64,000 nt of DNA from Sesamum alatum (Eukaryota; Streptophyta; Magnoliopsida; Lamiales; Pedaliaceae), in the NCBI GenBank assembly GCA_034509735.1, contig JACGWO010000008.1:13093864-13157863 (forward strand). The letters are read 5' to 3'. Shown here one piece after another: positions 1 to 10,185 of this stretch (position 1 is its first letter; the number at the start of each line of letters is the position of its first letter). The notes beneath the pieces are model-generated. The model worked only from the letters and a program-made list of their open reading frames with translations, had not been told where the DNA came from and did no database searches. Both the position numbers and the translations under genes were made by a program.

Positions 1-1293
1 TGTTTTGGAATTAACTAATGCTTAAACCATAATACTTCAAAATGATATTGATATAATATTTAAATATCAAACTAAGTGGCAGATAAATTCTTGGAAAAAA
101 CACAATTTTGATCCAGAGTATTGAGGTGGTGGCACTTTTGATCCAGACCCATTCTAAATTGCATTTCAAAAGACTGTAATTTTTTTAATATTGCAATTTT
201 AATCTAAAATGCCCTAATTTTGCTGAAATTCCTCACATGGGCCGCACATGTCTTAATATTTTGGGAATTTTTTACTATTTCGGCCACCTTTGCCCATGTG
301 CATTCATATAATCCTGTCTCTATTACGTATCACGGGTGACGGTTAAAATAAAGGGTAAATTGCATAAAGCCCCCTGTATTTTAAAAATTTAGTTGAAAAC
401 TCTCTTGTGGTAAAATAACAAAGGCAAATACCCCCAATGATTTTTAAAAATAATGGACACTCTCCCATTCTGCCAGTGTCGATAACAACGTTAATTGTTT
501 TATTGAATTGCCCGTTATACATTTGTTATGATAGCTATTGATTTTCAATAGTTAAAAAATGAGCGGTCCAGATTTCAGATAATTTAAAAATATATTTCAT
601 TCACATTTATATAATCTATATATAATAAAACAGAATCATCCAGACTATTCAACTAAGCGTCACGTATGGACGTGAACAACCTCAATGAGCTCTATTATGC
701 CAAGTGGAATGTACCATATTTTTCAGATTGTCCAAAAGAGATCTATATTGGTTATCTAATAACTTTTTAGATAAAGAATTGAAAATATTGGATTTATCTA
801 AAAGAATCTAACCAATATTATCTAACAAGTCTTTTAAAATAAAAAATAAAAAAATATTAATATTTAAATCTTGTTGATAACAATTTTTATCTTTTTTTAA
901 AGTATATAAAAACATGTATATTCAATATCTATTTTGATAGATATTGAATAAAATCAAGAAAAAAATAAATTAAATTTATTTTTAAGAATTCAATATCGAG
1001 ACTATAAATATATTTCTATGTATTAAAGAAAAAAATAAATCAAATATACTTCTAACAATCTAATATCGAGACTAGAAATATATATTTCTCTGTATTTTCA
1101 ATTTTTTATATATAAATCGATTTAATCTAATTAGTTAAATGTATTTAGTACAAAACCGTGAAAATGTGATAGATGAACCAATTTTTATATATATGTACTA
1201 GGTGAGTGTGCATTGGAAGATTGAATAAGTCAAAGATGCTGGCTACAAATATTCATGTTTACACAGGCGGATAGATGTTATATTTTGGCATTT
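1..1293. repeat. 3' flank of a secreted-peptide gene unit (unit 0)
   Basis: This stretch aligns by eye almost base for base with 7479-8770, which lies downstream of the peptide gene at 6949. Shared landmarks include the phrase gcagataaattcttggaaaa and the sequence around the stretch ending near 1290. It is therefore the downstream half of another copy of the same unit whose gene would lie left of the window. Around 350-500 it contains an old fold-back-type arm (gggtaaattgcataaagcc) that is also present in the second copy, so it predates the duplication. No gene is seen inside. Similarity to 7479 onward ends at about 1293, where a Mutator-like element begins. Confidence 0.8.
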
Positions 1294-2625
1294 AAAACAA
1301 GGCTAAAATGCATAAAACCCCCCTGTGTTTTAGAAACTCGACAAAAAACCCCCTTGTGATTTGGAAATACACAAAAAAAAAACCCTGTGTTTTATTAAAT
1401 TAAGCTCACGTGCGCTTTTTTTGACCGAGTGTTAACAGCGTTAATTTTTTACATTTGTTGACCGTTATACCCTTACATTGATTGCTGCTTTCTTACCAAC
1501 AGTCAATTCCTATCGAAGAGAGAGAAAATTATTACAGTGAGAAAAATTACAGAGAGAAACTAGGGTTCTGAGGAAAGGGGGCGAAATTGGGGGAAATTTT
1601 AGGGCTTAGGTCAACACTTCTAGGTTTAGTTAGTGTAAAGCAAACCGAAGACTACAAACTTAAGGGTTCTACGGTCGATTGGGCGGTGCGTTCGTCGTGG
1701 AAGAAGATTTATTGTCGAGGTAGGTGTTTTCTTTCAATTTTTCTTTGGTTTTTGGTATGCATATGTGGAGAAATTTGTATGTATTGTTGTTTCTTCTGTA
1801 ATATGTACAATAGATGCAAAATATCTAGGGTTTTGTAAAATAACTCATAGATTTGTTTACATTTTTGGTGACAATGGTCCCCCACCCTCTTCATTCTGTC
1901 CCTATCGATCTTTACTTTAATATTTGTTCTGGTCCCTATTGTTGGAAGCCATTAATTAGAATATCATGACCCCACCCCTAGTGTTATTATTTTTGTATGG
2001 TTGTGTTGACTTTATGTCTGCTCTATCTGAAATTGCTAATTCCTATGCAAATTGTTATTTAATTTGTGTTGGATGCCTAAGTTAGTTTCTGTACTTTTTT
2101 TTTTTTGTTTTTTTGCAGACAATGGTTTTGGGTGAGTATGTAGATGTTTTTGTTTGGGTAGAAGGGGTTATTCAATGGGTACCAGTAATTAGGTATGTTG
2201 GGGGCATAAGGTCAAGTTTCCAGATGTGGATAAAGAGAGATTATTTTATGATCATTTGATAACAATGTATGCAAAGGCTGGGGGTAAGGGCACCAATGTG
2301 GTGATATATTATGCTCTTCCAAATGAAACATTAGATATGTCTTTAAAGATTTTAGAAGGGGATGAGGGTATTAGAGAGTTACAAAGAGATTACAGGGACT
2401 GCAATGTTATTTCACTTTACTTTGAAGACAAGGCAGGTCCCTTGTTGTCTTTTGATGTATATGGTAATATCCTTCACAATGTTGACCCTGTGCCACAATT
2501 AGAATATATTCCTGAGATGGAGGCTGACACAATAGATGAAACAGGGGCTGATTGGGGTGAGTTTGTGGGAGAGGTGCATGGTGGGACTGAGGGAGTTGTG
2601 CATAATGACAGTGAGGATTCCTCTT
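1294..2625 (+). mobile_element. 5' fragment of a Mutator-like element (MULE)
   Basis: The fragment begins with a terminal-repeat-like arm (ggctaaaatgcataaaaccc and following C-rich tracts) immediately where the unit-0 homology stops. A purine-rich leader follows, then a probable 5' UTR exon ending at about 1719 before a GTAGGT donor, an intron to a pyrimidine-tract acceptor at about 2118, and then a PB1-like reading frame. This leader-intron-PB1 layout is typical of plant MULEs. The body carrying the MULE domain and SWIM zinc finger is missing: at about 2625 the sequence passes into antisense pararetrovirus sequence. No second terminal repeat was found. Confidence 0.6.
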
Positions 2626-2630
2626 TGACC
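2122..2630 (+). pseudogene. PB1-like N-terminal part of a MULE transposase, broken
   Basis: The ATG at 2122 opens a frame reading MVLGEYVDVFVWVEGVIQWV. A second frame continues with GHKVKFPDVDKERLFYDHL and a long acidic-aromatic stretch ending at SLYFEDK. Together these resemble the PB1-like domain found at the N terminus of plant MULE proteins, which is thought to be a protein-interaction module. The two frames meet at a run of five G residues (2200-2204), so a one-base indel there is the simplest break. The frame then runs into virus-derived antisense sequence at about 2625 and ends at 2876, so the last 80 or so residues of that open frame are not native. The domain call is from motif memory; the truncation is seen directly. 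Confidence 0.6.
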
Positions 2631-2992
2631 TTTAGAGTAGCCTCGATCTTGTTTCTATCCCACCATGCCAAAGGATTTTTATTGATGTTCCTCTGGATAA
2701 GCCTTTTGACATTCTCGAGAGAAAGTTTACTTTCTCCGTCTATGTCCAATAACTTGCACTCTTGTATAGCTTCCTTCAAGATCCTAAGATCCTCTTCAGA
2801 AGCCTCACTGAAACCCTGTTGCCTGAAAGACAAAAGAGCCTTACCAAATTTTCTTCTATCCTGCATTTTTGGATGAGTTAATTTGAAATCATCACCACGT
2901 TTGCTGCAAAAATTTATGGGCATTATCTTATTAAATGCCTTTTCTCTTTGCAGAACCTGTATCTCACTACCACAATTAGTAGTAAAAATCAA
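2626..2992 (-). pseudogene. Pararetrovirus fragment downstream of the protease
   Basis: This minus-strand open frame continues past the protease with a charged, Lys/Glu-rich segment of about 120 residues. It ends where the sequence becomes the antisense of the MULE PB1 gene, so the rest of the frame (to 2474) is not virus-derived. No YxDD-type reverse transcriptase motif is present. The assignment rests on its position in the element. Confidence 0.45.
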
Positions 2993-3031
2993 CAGATTCT
3001 TGTGGTTATCCTAGACATATTTTGCAAAGGT

Positions 3032-3657
3032 CTAGATGAAATTATTACCTAGGAAAACATCTGCTCCCGTATCATGAATGTAAATAGGAAGTGTCTTTAC
3101 CTTGAACCAAGGTGTTCCAAATGCTCCTCCAATCATGATTTTTGCTTCTCGTATACCCTTATTGAGTACTAGAATTTTTTGTGAAAAATCCCTTCCTGCA
3201 ATAATGGGTAAGGATTCCATAGCTTCGCTAGGGAACACACCGGGTTTTTCCGTGCAAATCCCTGATCCTAAGTCAATATAAGTTGCAAAATATTTTGACT
3301 TACCGCCAGATATGTATATAGAAAAGGGGCTCGTCATTCAATTCTAATGGTATAACCATCTAAACTGAATTCTATACTATTACCTTTTCTTCCCCATGGT
3401 TTATGATCTTCGAGGAAACTTAAACCCGAAGTCATTATCCCATTCTCTCGTCCTGCAATTCCTGCAAGAAATATCTCATGGCCTGCTATTTCTAGCATTC
3501 CTTCATATTTTCCCACAACAGGTTGTTGCAAATGATATAAGTCATCACAAGGAAAATAATTTTTTTTTTCAATGATGTCAAATATAACCTGAATTTGTTT
3601 CCAGCCTTCTGGGCATCTAAGTTTAACATTATCAACCCTGATAGCTCGATGCTTCAA
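3032..3657 (-). pseudogene. Pararetrovirus protease region, broken
   Basis: Two abutting minus-strand frames (3657-3334 and 3337-3032) overlap by four bases at the stop/start. The second has the layout of a retroviral-type aspartic protease: a YIDLGSGIC active-site segment about 20 residues in and an LGNNF segment at the end. The usual active-site triad is Asp-Thr-Gly; here the Thr position reads Leu, which suggests loss of activity through decay. The first frame is a linker of unknown role between movement protein and protease. Downstream the genome should run into reverse transcriptase but is cut at about 2630. Confidence 0.6.
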
Positions 3658-3662
3658 TAATT

Positions 3663-4452
3663 CTAGTTTGAAAAGGACATCCTGCTATTAAAATTAGTTC
3701 TAGAACTAAGGGCTCGACCTAAAACTGGGTGATCTTTTATCAAGATATCAACACCACCTATTCTAGATATTCTAATAGGATCTGGTGTCATTACCTTAGC
3801 GAATTTCTTGAAAATTCTAGGAATTTCAATATACTCTTTCCTAAGAAACAAATCAGAATGATGCATGTTGGAAAGGGCATAAGCTATTCTATATGTTATA
3901 GAATATGGTCTATTCCCATCTTTCATAAGATCTTTTCTTTTAAAATCCGTATGAAGGGTTAAGATTCTACTGAAATCTTGGTCTGCTAGGTTGTATGCTA
4001 TCCTAGGATGAATATCAAACATCAGTTTTCCTGCATACAAATTTCCTATCATTGTCCCAAGACAACCATCTCTTAAGTTATTGATTCTTCTATCCATTAT
4101 TGACAAATGTATTTCCGAATCAATTCCTTCCTTAAAAGTTGCTTTTATTACTACTTCAATAGCTCCTATGTGGATCCATTTCATAATAACCGCTACTTCT
4201 TCCCTGAGTTTACTTAATTCTTCAAGAATTTCTTATTTAGAAATAAGTTGCATTTTCCATCACATTACTAGTAAGTTCCATAGGGATAGCAAACTCACCT
4301 GAACTTACTTTGTAGATTATGTGATGTTTCTTTTGGTTCAGTCCTATCTGGTTGAGGACTCTTCCGATCCCTCCAATCCTGAAACCGTCGTATGGGCTGA
4401 GATTAGAGTCTTGTCTCATGATTCTTTCCATTGTTATGTTTGACACCGTCAT
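3663..4452 (-). pseudogene. Pararetrovirus 30K-type movement-protein region
   Basis: Two minus-strand frames (4452-4237 and 4184-3663) cover a 30K-superfamily movement protein, the product that opens plasmodesmata for virus spread in the family. The second frame has the conserved layout of that family: a beta-rich segment with an LGT-x-GNL-x-GK block, a central FDIHP segment and a YALSNMHHS block. The two frames are separated by a break near 4190-4240, so the copy is disrupted. The call is made from overall family pattern; the upstream boundary is uncertain. Confidence 0.65.
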
Positions 4453-4511
4453 CCTTGAAAAAAAATCCTGATAGGATATCTGAGGTTTGAAGCCTATCTC
4501 CTTCGTTGTAA

Positions 4512-6092
4512 TTACTCTGATTCGGTTGAAGATCTATCTGAATCACTTTTTATTTCTTCCCCGTAGATGCTTTCATCTGAGGGAAGATCTTCAAATTGGT
4601 AGATTGGTACCAAATCTCCGTAGTAGACTGCATCTAGGATGTCTTTTGTGGCTTCAAATTGGCGTAATTCACCATATTTCTGCGGGCAATCTGGGGAGAT
4701 ATGTCCTTTTGCTCCGCATGTCCAGCAGTTGCAATTCTTAAAACTTTCATTAGCTTGGGTATGGGCTCGTCTGAAAGTTCTTTCGTGTAGGGGTTCGTCC
4801 TGTGGATTTCTCCTCTGATCGTCTAGATCCTTGGGATGAAGCCCTTGTTGGTCCTGTTCTCTGTCCAGATTTGTATGATCTGGCTTTTGATTTGGACCAC
4901 CATGATCTCCTTCTGAAAGAGAATTTTCTGGAACTCCTGGAATAAGAGTCACCACCTTGCTTTCTCCTCTTCTTTTGCTCGCTTGATTCTCCTATAATAA
5001 TTGAAAAATTGTTATTATCACAACAGAGAGGGGTTCTTTTGATTTTACCTCTCAGTCTCTTCAGGTTCTTTTGGACGGATGCTTGGTAACACCAATCCTT
5101 CAGTTTGTCTTTAAGGAAAGACATCCTCCTTGCAACTGAATCTAGTTGACCTGTAGGTACTTTGTATGATTGTATCAACATTTCCCTCCATGGGCTGCAA
5201 ATTTTCGCAAAGAACATTGAGGCAGCTACTTCGGTTGTTACCCCGCTCTAGAAGAAATATTTGTGGAACCAGTAGATACATTCATCTACCACACAGATAC
5301 TTCTTAATTCGAGGCTAAAGAGAGCTTGTGCGTACTCCCTAGCCTTTTCTGTTCTGCTTCCTTTGAAGTATCCATCTCCGATGAAATGAATCTTGATTAA
5401 CCTTCCAAGTCTATCCACGATTACACTTTTAGATTTTCCTTCAAGGATGCTTGCTTTGGTCTCTTCTGGGGTATTATCCTATCCGATCTTTACCGACCCT
5501 TCCAAGTTTAACTCCAATAGCTTTATGAAGTTATCCTTGTCTAGTTCCAACGTGGTTGTTGCAATTTTCTTGGCTGCAACCCATTCATCTATCAGCTTCT
5601 CGATGTTGCGGAAGTCGATATCATCTAGGTTGAGAACAGTGCCATATGGATGTAAGGGCTGGAGCATGGTCCTTGCCCATGGATGTAAGATCCTTCTGTA
5701 GATCTGGTAGGATCTTTAGGATCTCATCCATCTTTTGGCTCAAGAGGTGTATTTTCATAGGTATATGGATTAACCTATGTCCATAGTCTTGAACTGTCTT
5801 TTGGACCTCTCTAAGGTCCTGAGAGTACTTTGAGGCATCTGGTTCGAGTTCCCTCCAATCAGTTCTTTTAATTATTATTTTTAGAACTATATTTTTTCAG
5901 GAATCTACCTGTTCCGGATCTCCTAGCTGGGATTCTTCCATAGATCTCAGCTCCTTGTGGACGTCTCACCACATTTCCTGGTAGCGTCTGTTGAACATGG
6001 CACTTTCTGTGCCATTCCTCTTTCTCTTCCTTTGGAAGATGTGACGGATTGACCAACGTTGGACTGTTGGCGATGGTTCTAAGAATTTTCAT
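4512..6092 (-). pseudogene. Pararetrovirus coat-protein-like region with zinc knuckle, broken
   Basis: Several short overlapping minus-strand frames (6092-5868, 5667-5479, 5217-4750, 4955-4512) cover the position of a coat/Gag-type protein. The last one holds a clear CCHC zinc knuckle of spacing C-X2-C-X4-H-X4-C near 4690-4735. An acidic serine-rich tail follows. Ahead of the knuckle is a basic Arg/Lys/Ser-rich stretch (about 4870-4990) typical of nucleic-acid-binding capsid regions. The frame changes at least three times, so no intact protein is encoded. Its position upstream of the movement-protein region is unusual for many genera of the family. Confidence 0.6.
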
Positions 6093-6247
6093 AAGAGATT
6101 TTGTTCTCTATATTTTCAGAATCTGAAAATATTCCCTGTTTTCAATGTAACTCGAACTTTCGTTCGGTTCCATACTGTTAAAATCTCCTCCGTTAGGGAT
6201 AAAAATATCAATATGTAATATAAACAAATATTTCTTCAATAAACCTA

Positions 6248-6260
6248 GGCTCTGATACCA
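6248..6260 (-). other. Primer-binding site complementary to initiator tRNA-Met
   Basis: The minus strand reads TGGTATCAGAGCC, the standard plant reverse-transcription primer site matching the 3' end of tRNA-Met. It lies just before the first virus-derived reading frames on that strand, as expected at the start of a pararetrovirus genome. Confidence 0.75.
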
Positions 6261-6300
6261 TTCTGGTCGAGCAGGGGAATTTTTTATGCAAACCATACTT

Positions 6301-6470
6301 AAGGACTAAATTGCTCAAAAAAAACCTGTAAAGTGGTAAAATTGTCCAAAATTCAGCCAAAGGACCTAATTTACGCAATTTTGAAAGTTATTGGACTAAA
6401 TCAAAAATTGGGAAACTTAATGGACTAAAATTGAACAAGAACCAAGATAGTGTACTAAAAAAATCTTTTA
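6301..6470. repeat. Fold-back-type repeat arm
   Basis: This interval holds phrases of the form ggactaaattgctcaaaa and tggactaaaattgaac. They are the usual low-complexity vocabulary of the inverted-repeat elements in this window. The matching opposite arm is not evident, so it is probably a remnant between the virus fossil and the peptide-gene unit. No gene is seen. Confidence 0.4.
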
Positions 6471-6498
6471 CCCATAATCTCCATAAATGCCTAAAAGC

Positions 6499-6884
6499 GG
6501 GAAAAATCGCATTTTACGTTCCATAACTTACACTTTTTGTGATTTTGATCCCATTAATTTTTGACGTAGCAATTTTGGTCCCATAAGTCCACAAACGTTG
6601 CAATTTTAGTCCCATTGACAAAATTTGTTAAAATTTTAACGAAAGTCCGTTAAGTCCATAAGTCACATCTAATAAAACGTTGCAATCTTAGTCCCATAAG
6701 TCCACAAACGTTGCAATTTTAGTCCTATGGACGTGCTCCTTCCTTTAAAATTTTAACGGATTTCGTCAATGGAACTAAAATTGCAACATTTGTGGACTTA
6801 TGAGACTAAAATTGCTACGTCAAACATTAATGGGACCAAAATCACAAACAGTGTAACTTATGGAACGTAAAATGCAGTTTTCCC
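6499..6884. mobile_element. 386-bp fold-back MITE in the promoter of peptide gene copy 1
   Basis: The left end reads gggaaaaatcgcattttacg and the right end, reverse-complemented, reads gggaaaactgcattttacg. Each then continues through ttccataa and ttacac, giving a terminal inverted repeat of about 34 bp within longer subterminal arms. Compared with the second gene copy (12955-12990), the element sits exactly where that copy has gtgtgtatat, part of a TATA box. Those ten bases are absent here. No clear target-site duplication is visible, so insertion was imprecise or the flanks have changed since. Confidence 0.8.
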
Positions 6885-6948
6885 AAACCGGTGGGAAGCT
6901 ATAGAGAATTACATACATGCAAACTCACATTTCAATTTTCTAGTAAAC

Positions 6949-7161
6949 ATGAATAGCCTAAAGCTTCTTCTCGTCACCTTTGTTTTAGCACTACTTTTGG
7001 GGTTTGGTTCTTGCAATAATTCAAATGCCAGACCATTGCAAGTGAAAGAACACAGCATGATCAGCAAATCATCTCTGGGAGGGAATAAAAAGAGCGGCCC
7101 TGCTCCCCCGAGGGACCCGCCTCACAGCCCAACTCTCAATGCGGTGGAGGCACCGCGTTGA
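6949..7161 (+). CDS. Small secreted peptide precursor, copy 1
   Basis: The 70-residue product starts MNSLKLLLVTFVLALLLGFG, a strong signal peptide, with cleavage probably after the Cys-Asn region near residue 24. The C-terminal third is basic and proline-rich (KKSGPAPPRDPPHSP, residues 47-61). That resembles the SGP-containing mature region of plant post-translationally modified signalling peptides such as the PIP/PIP-like and CLE classes, but neither motif is met exactly, so no family is assigned. A second copy at 13043 differs at only two residues (S26P and Q32E), which supports the frame and the start. A MITE at 6499-6884 occupies the place of the TATA box. Its role in growth or defence signalling is inference. 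Confidence 0.75.
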   Translation: MNSLKLLLVTFVLALLLGFGSCNNSNARPLQVKEHSMISKSSLGGNKKSGPAPPRDPPHSPTLNAVEAPR

Positions 7162-7289
7162 GGTGGTGCCGCCCTGCTAGCTCCCTCGGCCTAGCCACCA
7201 CCGGAGGAAGCGGAGCTGCCCTACCTAGCTAGTATGATGTTGTAATGATATGGCTTTCATGGAATGAGTTGAGTTGGAGTTATTAATGA

Positions 7290-7295
7290 AATAAA
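7290..7295 (+). terminator. Poly(A) signal AATAAA of peptide gene copy 1
   Basis: AATAAA lies 128 bases after the stop codon in a 3' UTR that is conserved in the second copy, where the same hexamer occurs at 13374. Confidence 0.5.
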
Positions 7296-7299
7296 TGAG

Positions 7300-8790
7300 A
7301 GTCTACTTGGCTACATTCTTCTTCTCCTCGTCCTTTTTCTTACTCGGGATTAAATGCAATAGGTCATATGGATAAAAACTAGAGTGAATTATATTGTAAC
7401 TCCCATTAGTAATTTTATTCTGAGAGTAAAACCAATTAATTGTCTTCCTCATTTTATTTTGTTGCTTCATAAATTACTTTTGTTTTGGAATTAACTACTT
7501 CTTAACCATAATACTTCAAAATGATATTAATCTAATATTTAAATATCAAACTAAGTGGCAGATAAATTCTTGGAAAAAATGCAATTTTTGTCTAGAGTAT
7601 TGAGGTGGTGACACTTTTAATTCGGACCCATTTTAAATTGTATTTCAAAAGACTGTATTTTTTTTAATATTGCAATTTTAATCTAAAATGCCCTAATTCT
7701 GCCGAAATTCCTCACATGGACCGCACAAGAGACCTTAATATTTTGGGAAGTTTTTACTATTTCAGTCACCTTTGTCTATGTGCATTAATATAATCCGATC
7801 TCCATTACGTATCACGGGTGACGGTTAAAATAAAGGGTAAATTGCATAAAGCCTCTTGTATTTTAAAATTTTAGTTGAAAACCCCCTTGTGGTAAAAAAA
7901 TAGGCAAATACCCCATGTGGTTTTTAAAATAATGCACACTCTCCCCTTCCGCCTGTGTCGGTAACAACGTTAAATTTTTTATTGAATTTCCCGTTGTACA
8001 TTTGTTATGATAGCTATTGATTTTCAATAGTTAAAAAAGAAGCGCTCCAGATTTCAGGTAATTTAAAAATATATTTTCATTCACATATATACAATCTATA
8101 TATAATAAAACAGAATCATTCAAACTATCCAATTAAGCTCCACATATGCGTGGACATAAACAACCTCAATGAGCTCTATTATGCCAAGTGGAATGTACCA
8201 TATTTTTCAGATAACTATTAAAAATATTAAAATTCATCCAAAAGAGATCTAAATTGGTTATCTAATAACTTTTTAGATAAAGAATTGAAAATATTGAATT
8301 TATCTCAAAGAATCAAACCAATATTATCAAACAAGTTTTTTTTTTTAAAAAAAAGTAATATTTATACAAAAGAATCTAATCAATATTATTTCTTATCTTT
8401 TTTTTTTCAAAGTATATAAGAACATGTATATTCAATATATATTTTGATAGATATTGAATAAAATCAAGAAAAAATAAATCAAATTTATTTTTAAGAATTC
8501 AATATCGAGACTATAAATATATTTTTATGTATTAAAGAAAAAAATGAATCAAATTTATTTCTAACAATCTAATATCGAGACTAGAAAAATATATTTCTCT
8601 GTATTTTCAATTTATGTATATAAATCAATTTAATCTAAGTTAAATATATTTAGTACAAAACCATAAAAATGTGATAGATACACCAATTTTTATATATATG
8701 TAATAGCTGAGTGTGCATTGGAAGATTGAATAAGTCAAAGATGCTGGCTAAAAATATTCATGTTTACACATGCCGGCAGATGTAACACTT
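7300..8790. repeat. 3' flank of peptide gene unit 1
   Basis: The part from 7479 to about 8770 is the second copy of the sequence at 1-1290, with scattered substitutions and small indels (for example an extra block at about 8205-8225). It is AT-rich and has no gene. A fold-back arm (gggtaaattgcataaagcc) recurs at about 7838. The flank ends near 8790, before a TATA-like tataaatag at 8808. Confidence 0.8.
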
Positions 8791-8873
8791 TGACACTTTG
8801 TATAATTATAAATAGCGGATCTGCAAAAACAATACAAAAATAATTCACAAAGTTGTGAAATCTATAACCTAGC

Positions 8874-8996
8874 ATGGAGAATGCAATTAGCAATGATAGT
8901 AAAACTCGTAGAATGATTGTTGCTTTATCTAAAGGACATCAAGTGAAATCATCGATGAAAAAGCTAGACCTTGAAAAGTTTCTCAATAATAGATAG
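8874..8996 (+). CDS. Possible 40-residue ORF behind a TATA box
   Basis: A TATA-like tataaatag lies at about 8808-8816 and an ATG follows at 8874. The frame encodes 40 residues beginning MENAISNDSKTRRMIVALSK and ending KKLDLEKFLNNR. It is hydrophilic, has no signal peptide and matches no family I recognise. The sequence starts just where the 3' flank homology with unit 0 ends, so it belongs to different DNA. It may be a first exon, a small peptide gene or chance. Confidence 0.25.
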   Translation: MENAISNDSKTRRMIVALSKGHQVKSSMKKLDLEKFLNNR

Positions 8997-9870
8997 CTGA
9001 AATATTTGTACACTTACATTATCAAGGTAAATGATAATTCATACAAGGAAGTCTTAAAGTGTTCAATTTTAATCATCATTATTTTTAGATACTCATGTTT
9101 CTTTTGATAATATATGTTTTTTTTGTTTGTTTATTTCTTAAATATTTACACGCAACAAAAGGTTTCATAATTGGGGATTCAATAAATTATCGATAAATTG
9201 CAGGCGAAGGAAACTTGTCCCTTCCGTCTACGCAAAATGATGGTAAAAGGCCGGAAAAATATTCAACCAATTATTAGAAGATCTATTTATTTATGCAGTT
9301 TTTTCACTATTTATGATAAATTTCAAATGTACTAGTAGTTTTAACGAAATTTAGCTTTGTTTATTTCTTAATTATTGTAGGCTAAGCTTAATCTTTTTCT
9401 ATTTTTTAATAATTCTATGTGAACCTTAATTTCATTGATTTTTTTTCAAATTGCAATGACAAAAATAAATTCCAACTATACTTTAGCAAATCTACTTATA
9501 TGCTTTAAATATACAGTCGAATAAATGACTAGATAAATTATAATCAAATAATTAAAAATCAAATCAATCTCTCCTCACAAGCAAAATAAACACTTACATG
9601 CTTAAAATATAGTTGGTTTGTCATGACATGAACTTCATTATTTTAACGACTAATTAACGTTGGTTTCTTGGTTGGGAGAGCATAAATTGTCACAAGGTGT
9701 GTCAATTCTTATTATTTGTACTTATTGAATCAAGAATGAAACAGGAAATTAAAAATGTATATGTTAGCATGAATAAACTAGATTTGAATATTGGTGTCAA
9801 GAACACATACCTAAAATAAGAATTATTAATGAATAAAATAAAACACAAAATAAATTATTATTGAGAAAAT
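8997..9870. other. AT-rich intergenic stretch
   Basis: No reading frame, repeat arm or RNA gene was recognised in this stretch. Confidence 0.5.
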
Positions 9871-9879
9871 TTGGGATAA

Positions 9880-10180
9880 GTATCTATCTGTAGCCAGGCG
9901 ATTTTGTGGTGGTGTATGGAAGATTTGGCAGCACCGATGCCGACATCTTATGGATGGAAGAGATCAAAATCCAATGGCAGCTTGGCAAGACCTGACTTTG
10001 CTGCTGGATAAGTATCAGACTGTTAGTGATTCTCATTGTTGTTTTTGTGCTTTAGAGATTAATTTGATTAGATTAGTCTTTGATTCAGCCAGCATGATTT
10101 CTCTGGCTGTAACACTATTGTATTTTGGTTTTTATTATTTTATGCAATCATCGCTTTTTCATAAAAAAAAATAAAAAATA
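9880..10180 (+). mobile_element. Probable 3' tail of a LINE
   Basis: A relatively GC-balanced segment in AT-rich surroundings carries a residual open frame (9950-10174). It ends in a T-rich segment and a short A-run (about 10165-10185), the layout of a 5'-truncated LINE 3' end. No catalytic motif survives, so the call is tentative. Confidence 0.35.
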
Positions 10181-10185
10181 GCTCA

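Larger units (their letters stand above)
2626..6300 (-). mobile_element. Endogenous pararetrovirus (Caulimoviridae-like), decayed and truncated
   Basis: On the minus strand the order is: a tRNA-Met-type primer-binding site (6248-6260), a coat-protein-like region ending in a CCHC zinc knuckle (about 6092-4512), a 30K-type movement-protein region (about 4452-3663), an aspartic-protease region (about 3657-3032), and a short piece downstream (2992-2632). The reverse transcriptase and RNase H parts are absent, cut off at the junction with the MULE fragment. Every region carries stops or frame changes, so this is a fossil and not a functional virus. Plant pararetroviruses are known to integrate passively into host DNA. 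The family is well supported by the combination of movement protein, zinc knuckle, protease and PBS; the genus is not determined. Confidence 0.75.

Noticed and set aside
2474..2992. 172-residue minus-strand open frame as a single gene
   Set aside because: Its second half is the antisense of the PB1-like MULE gene; the frame only exists because two unrelated sequences are joined at about 2625.
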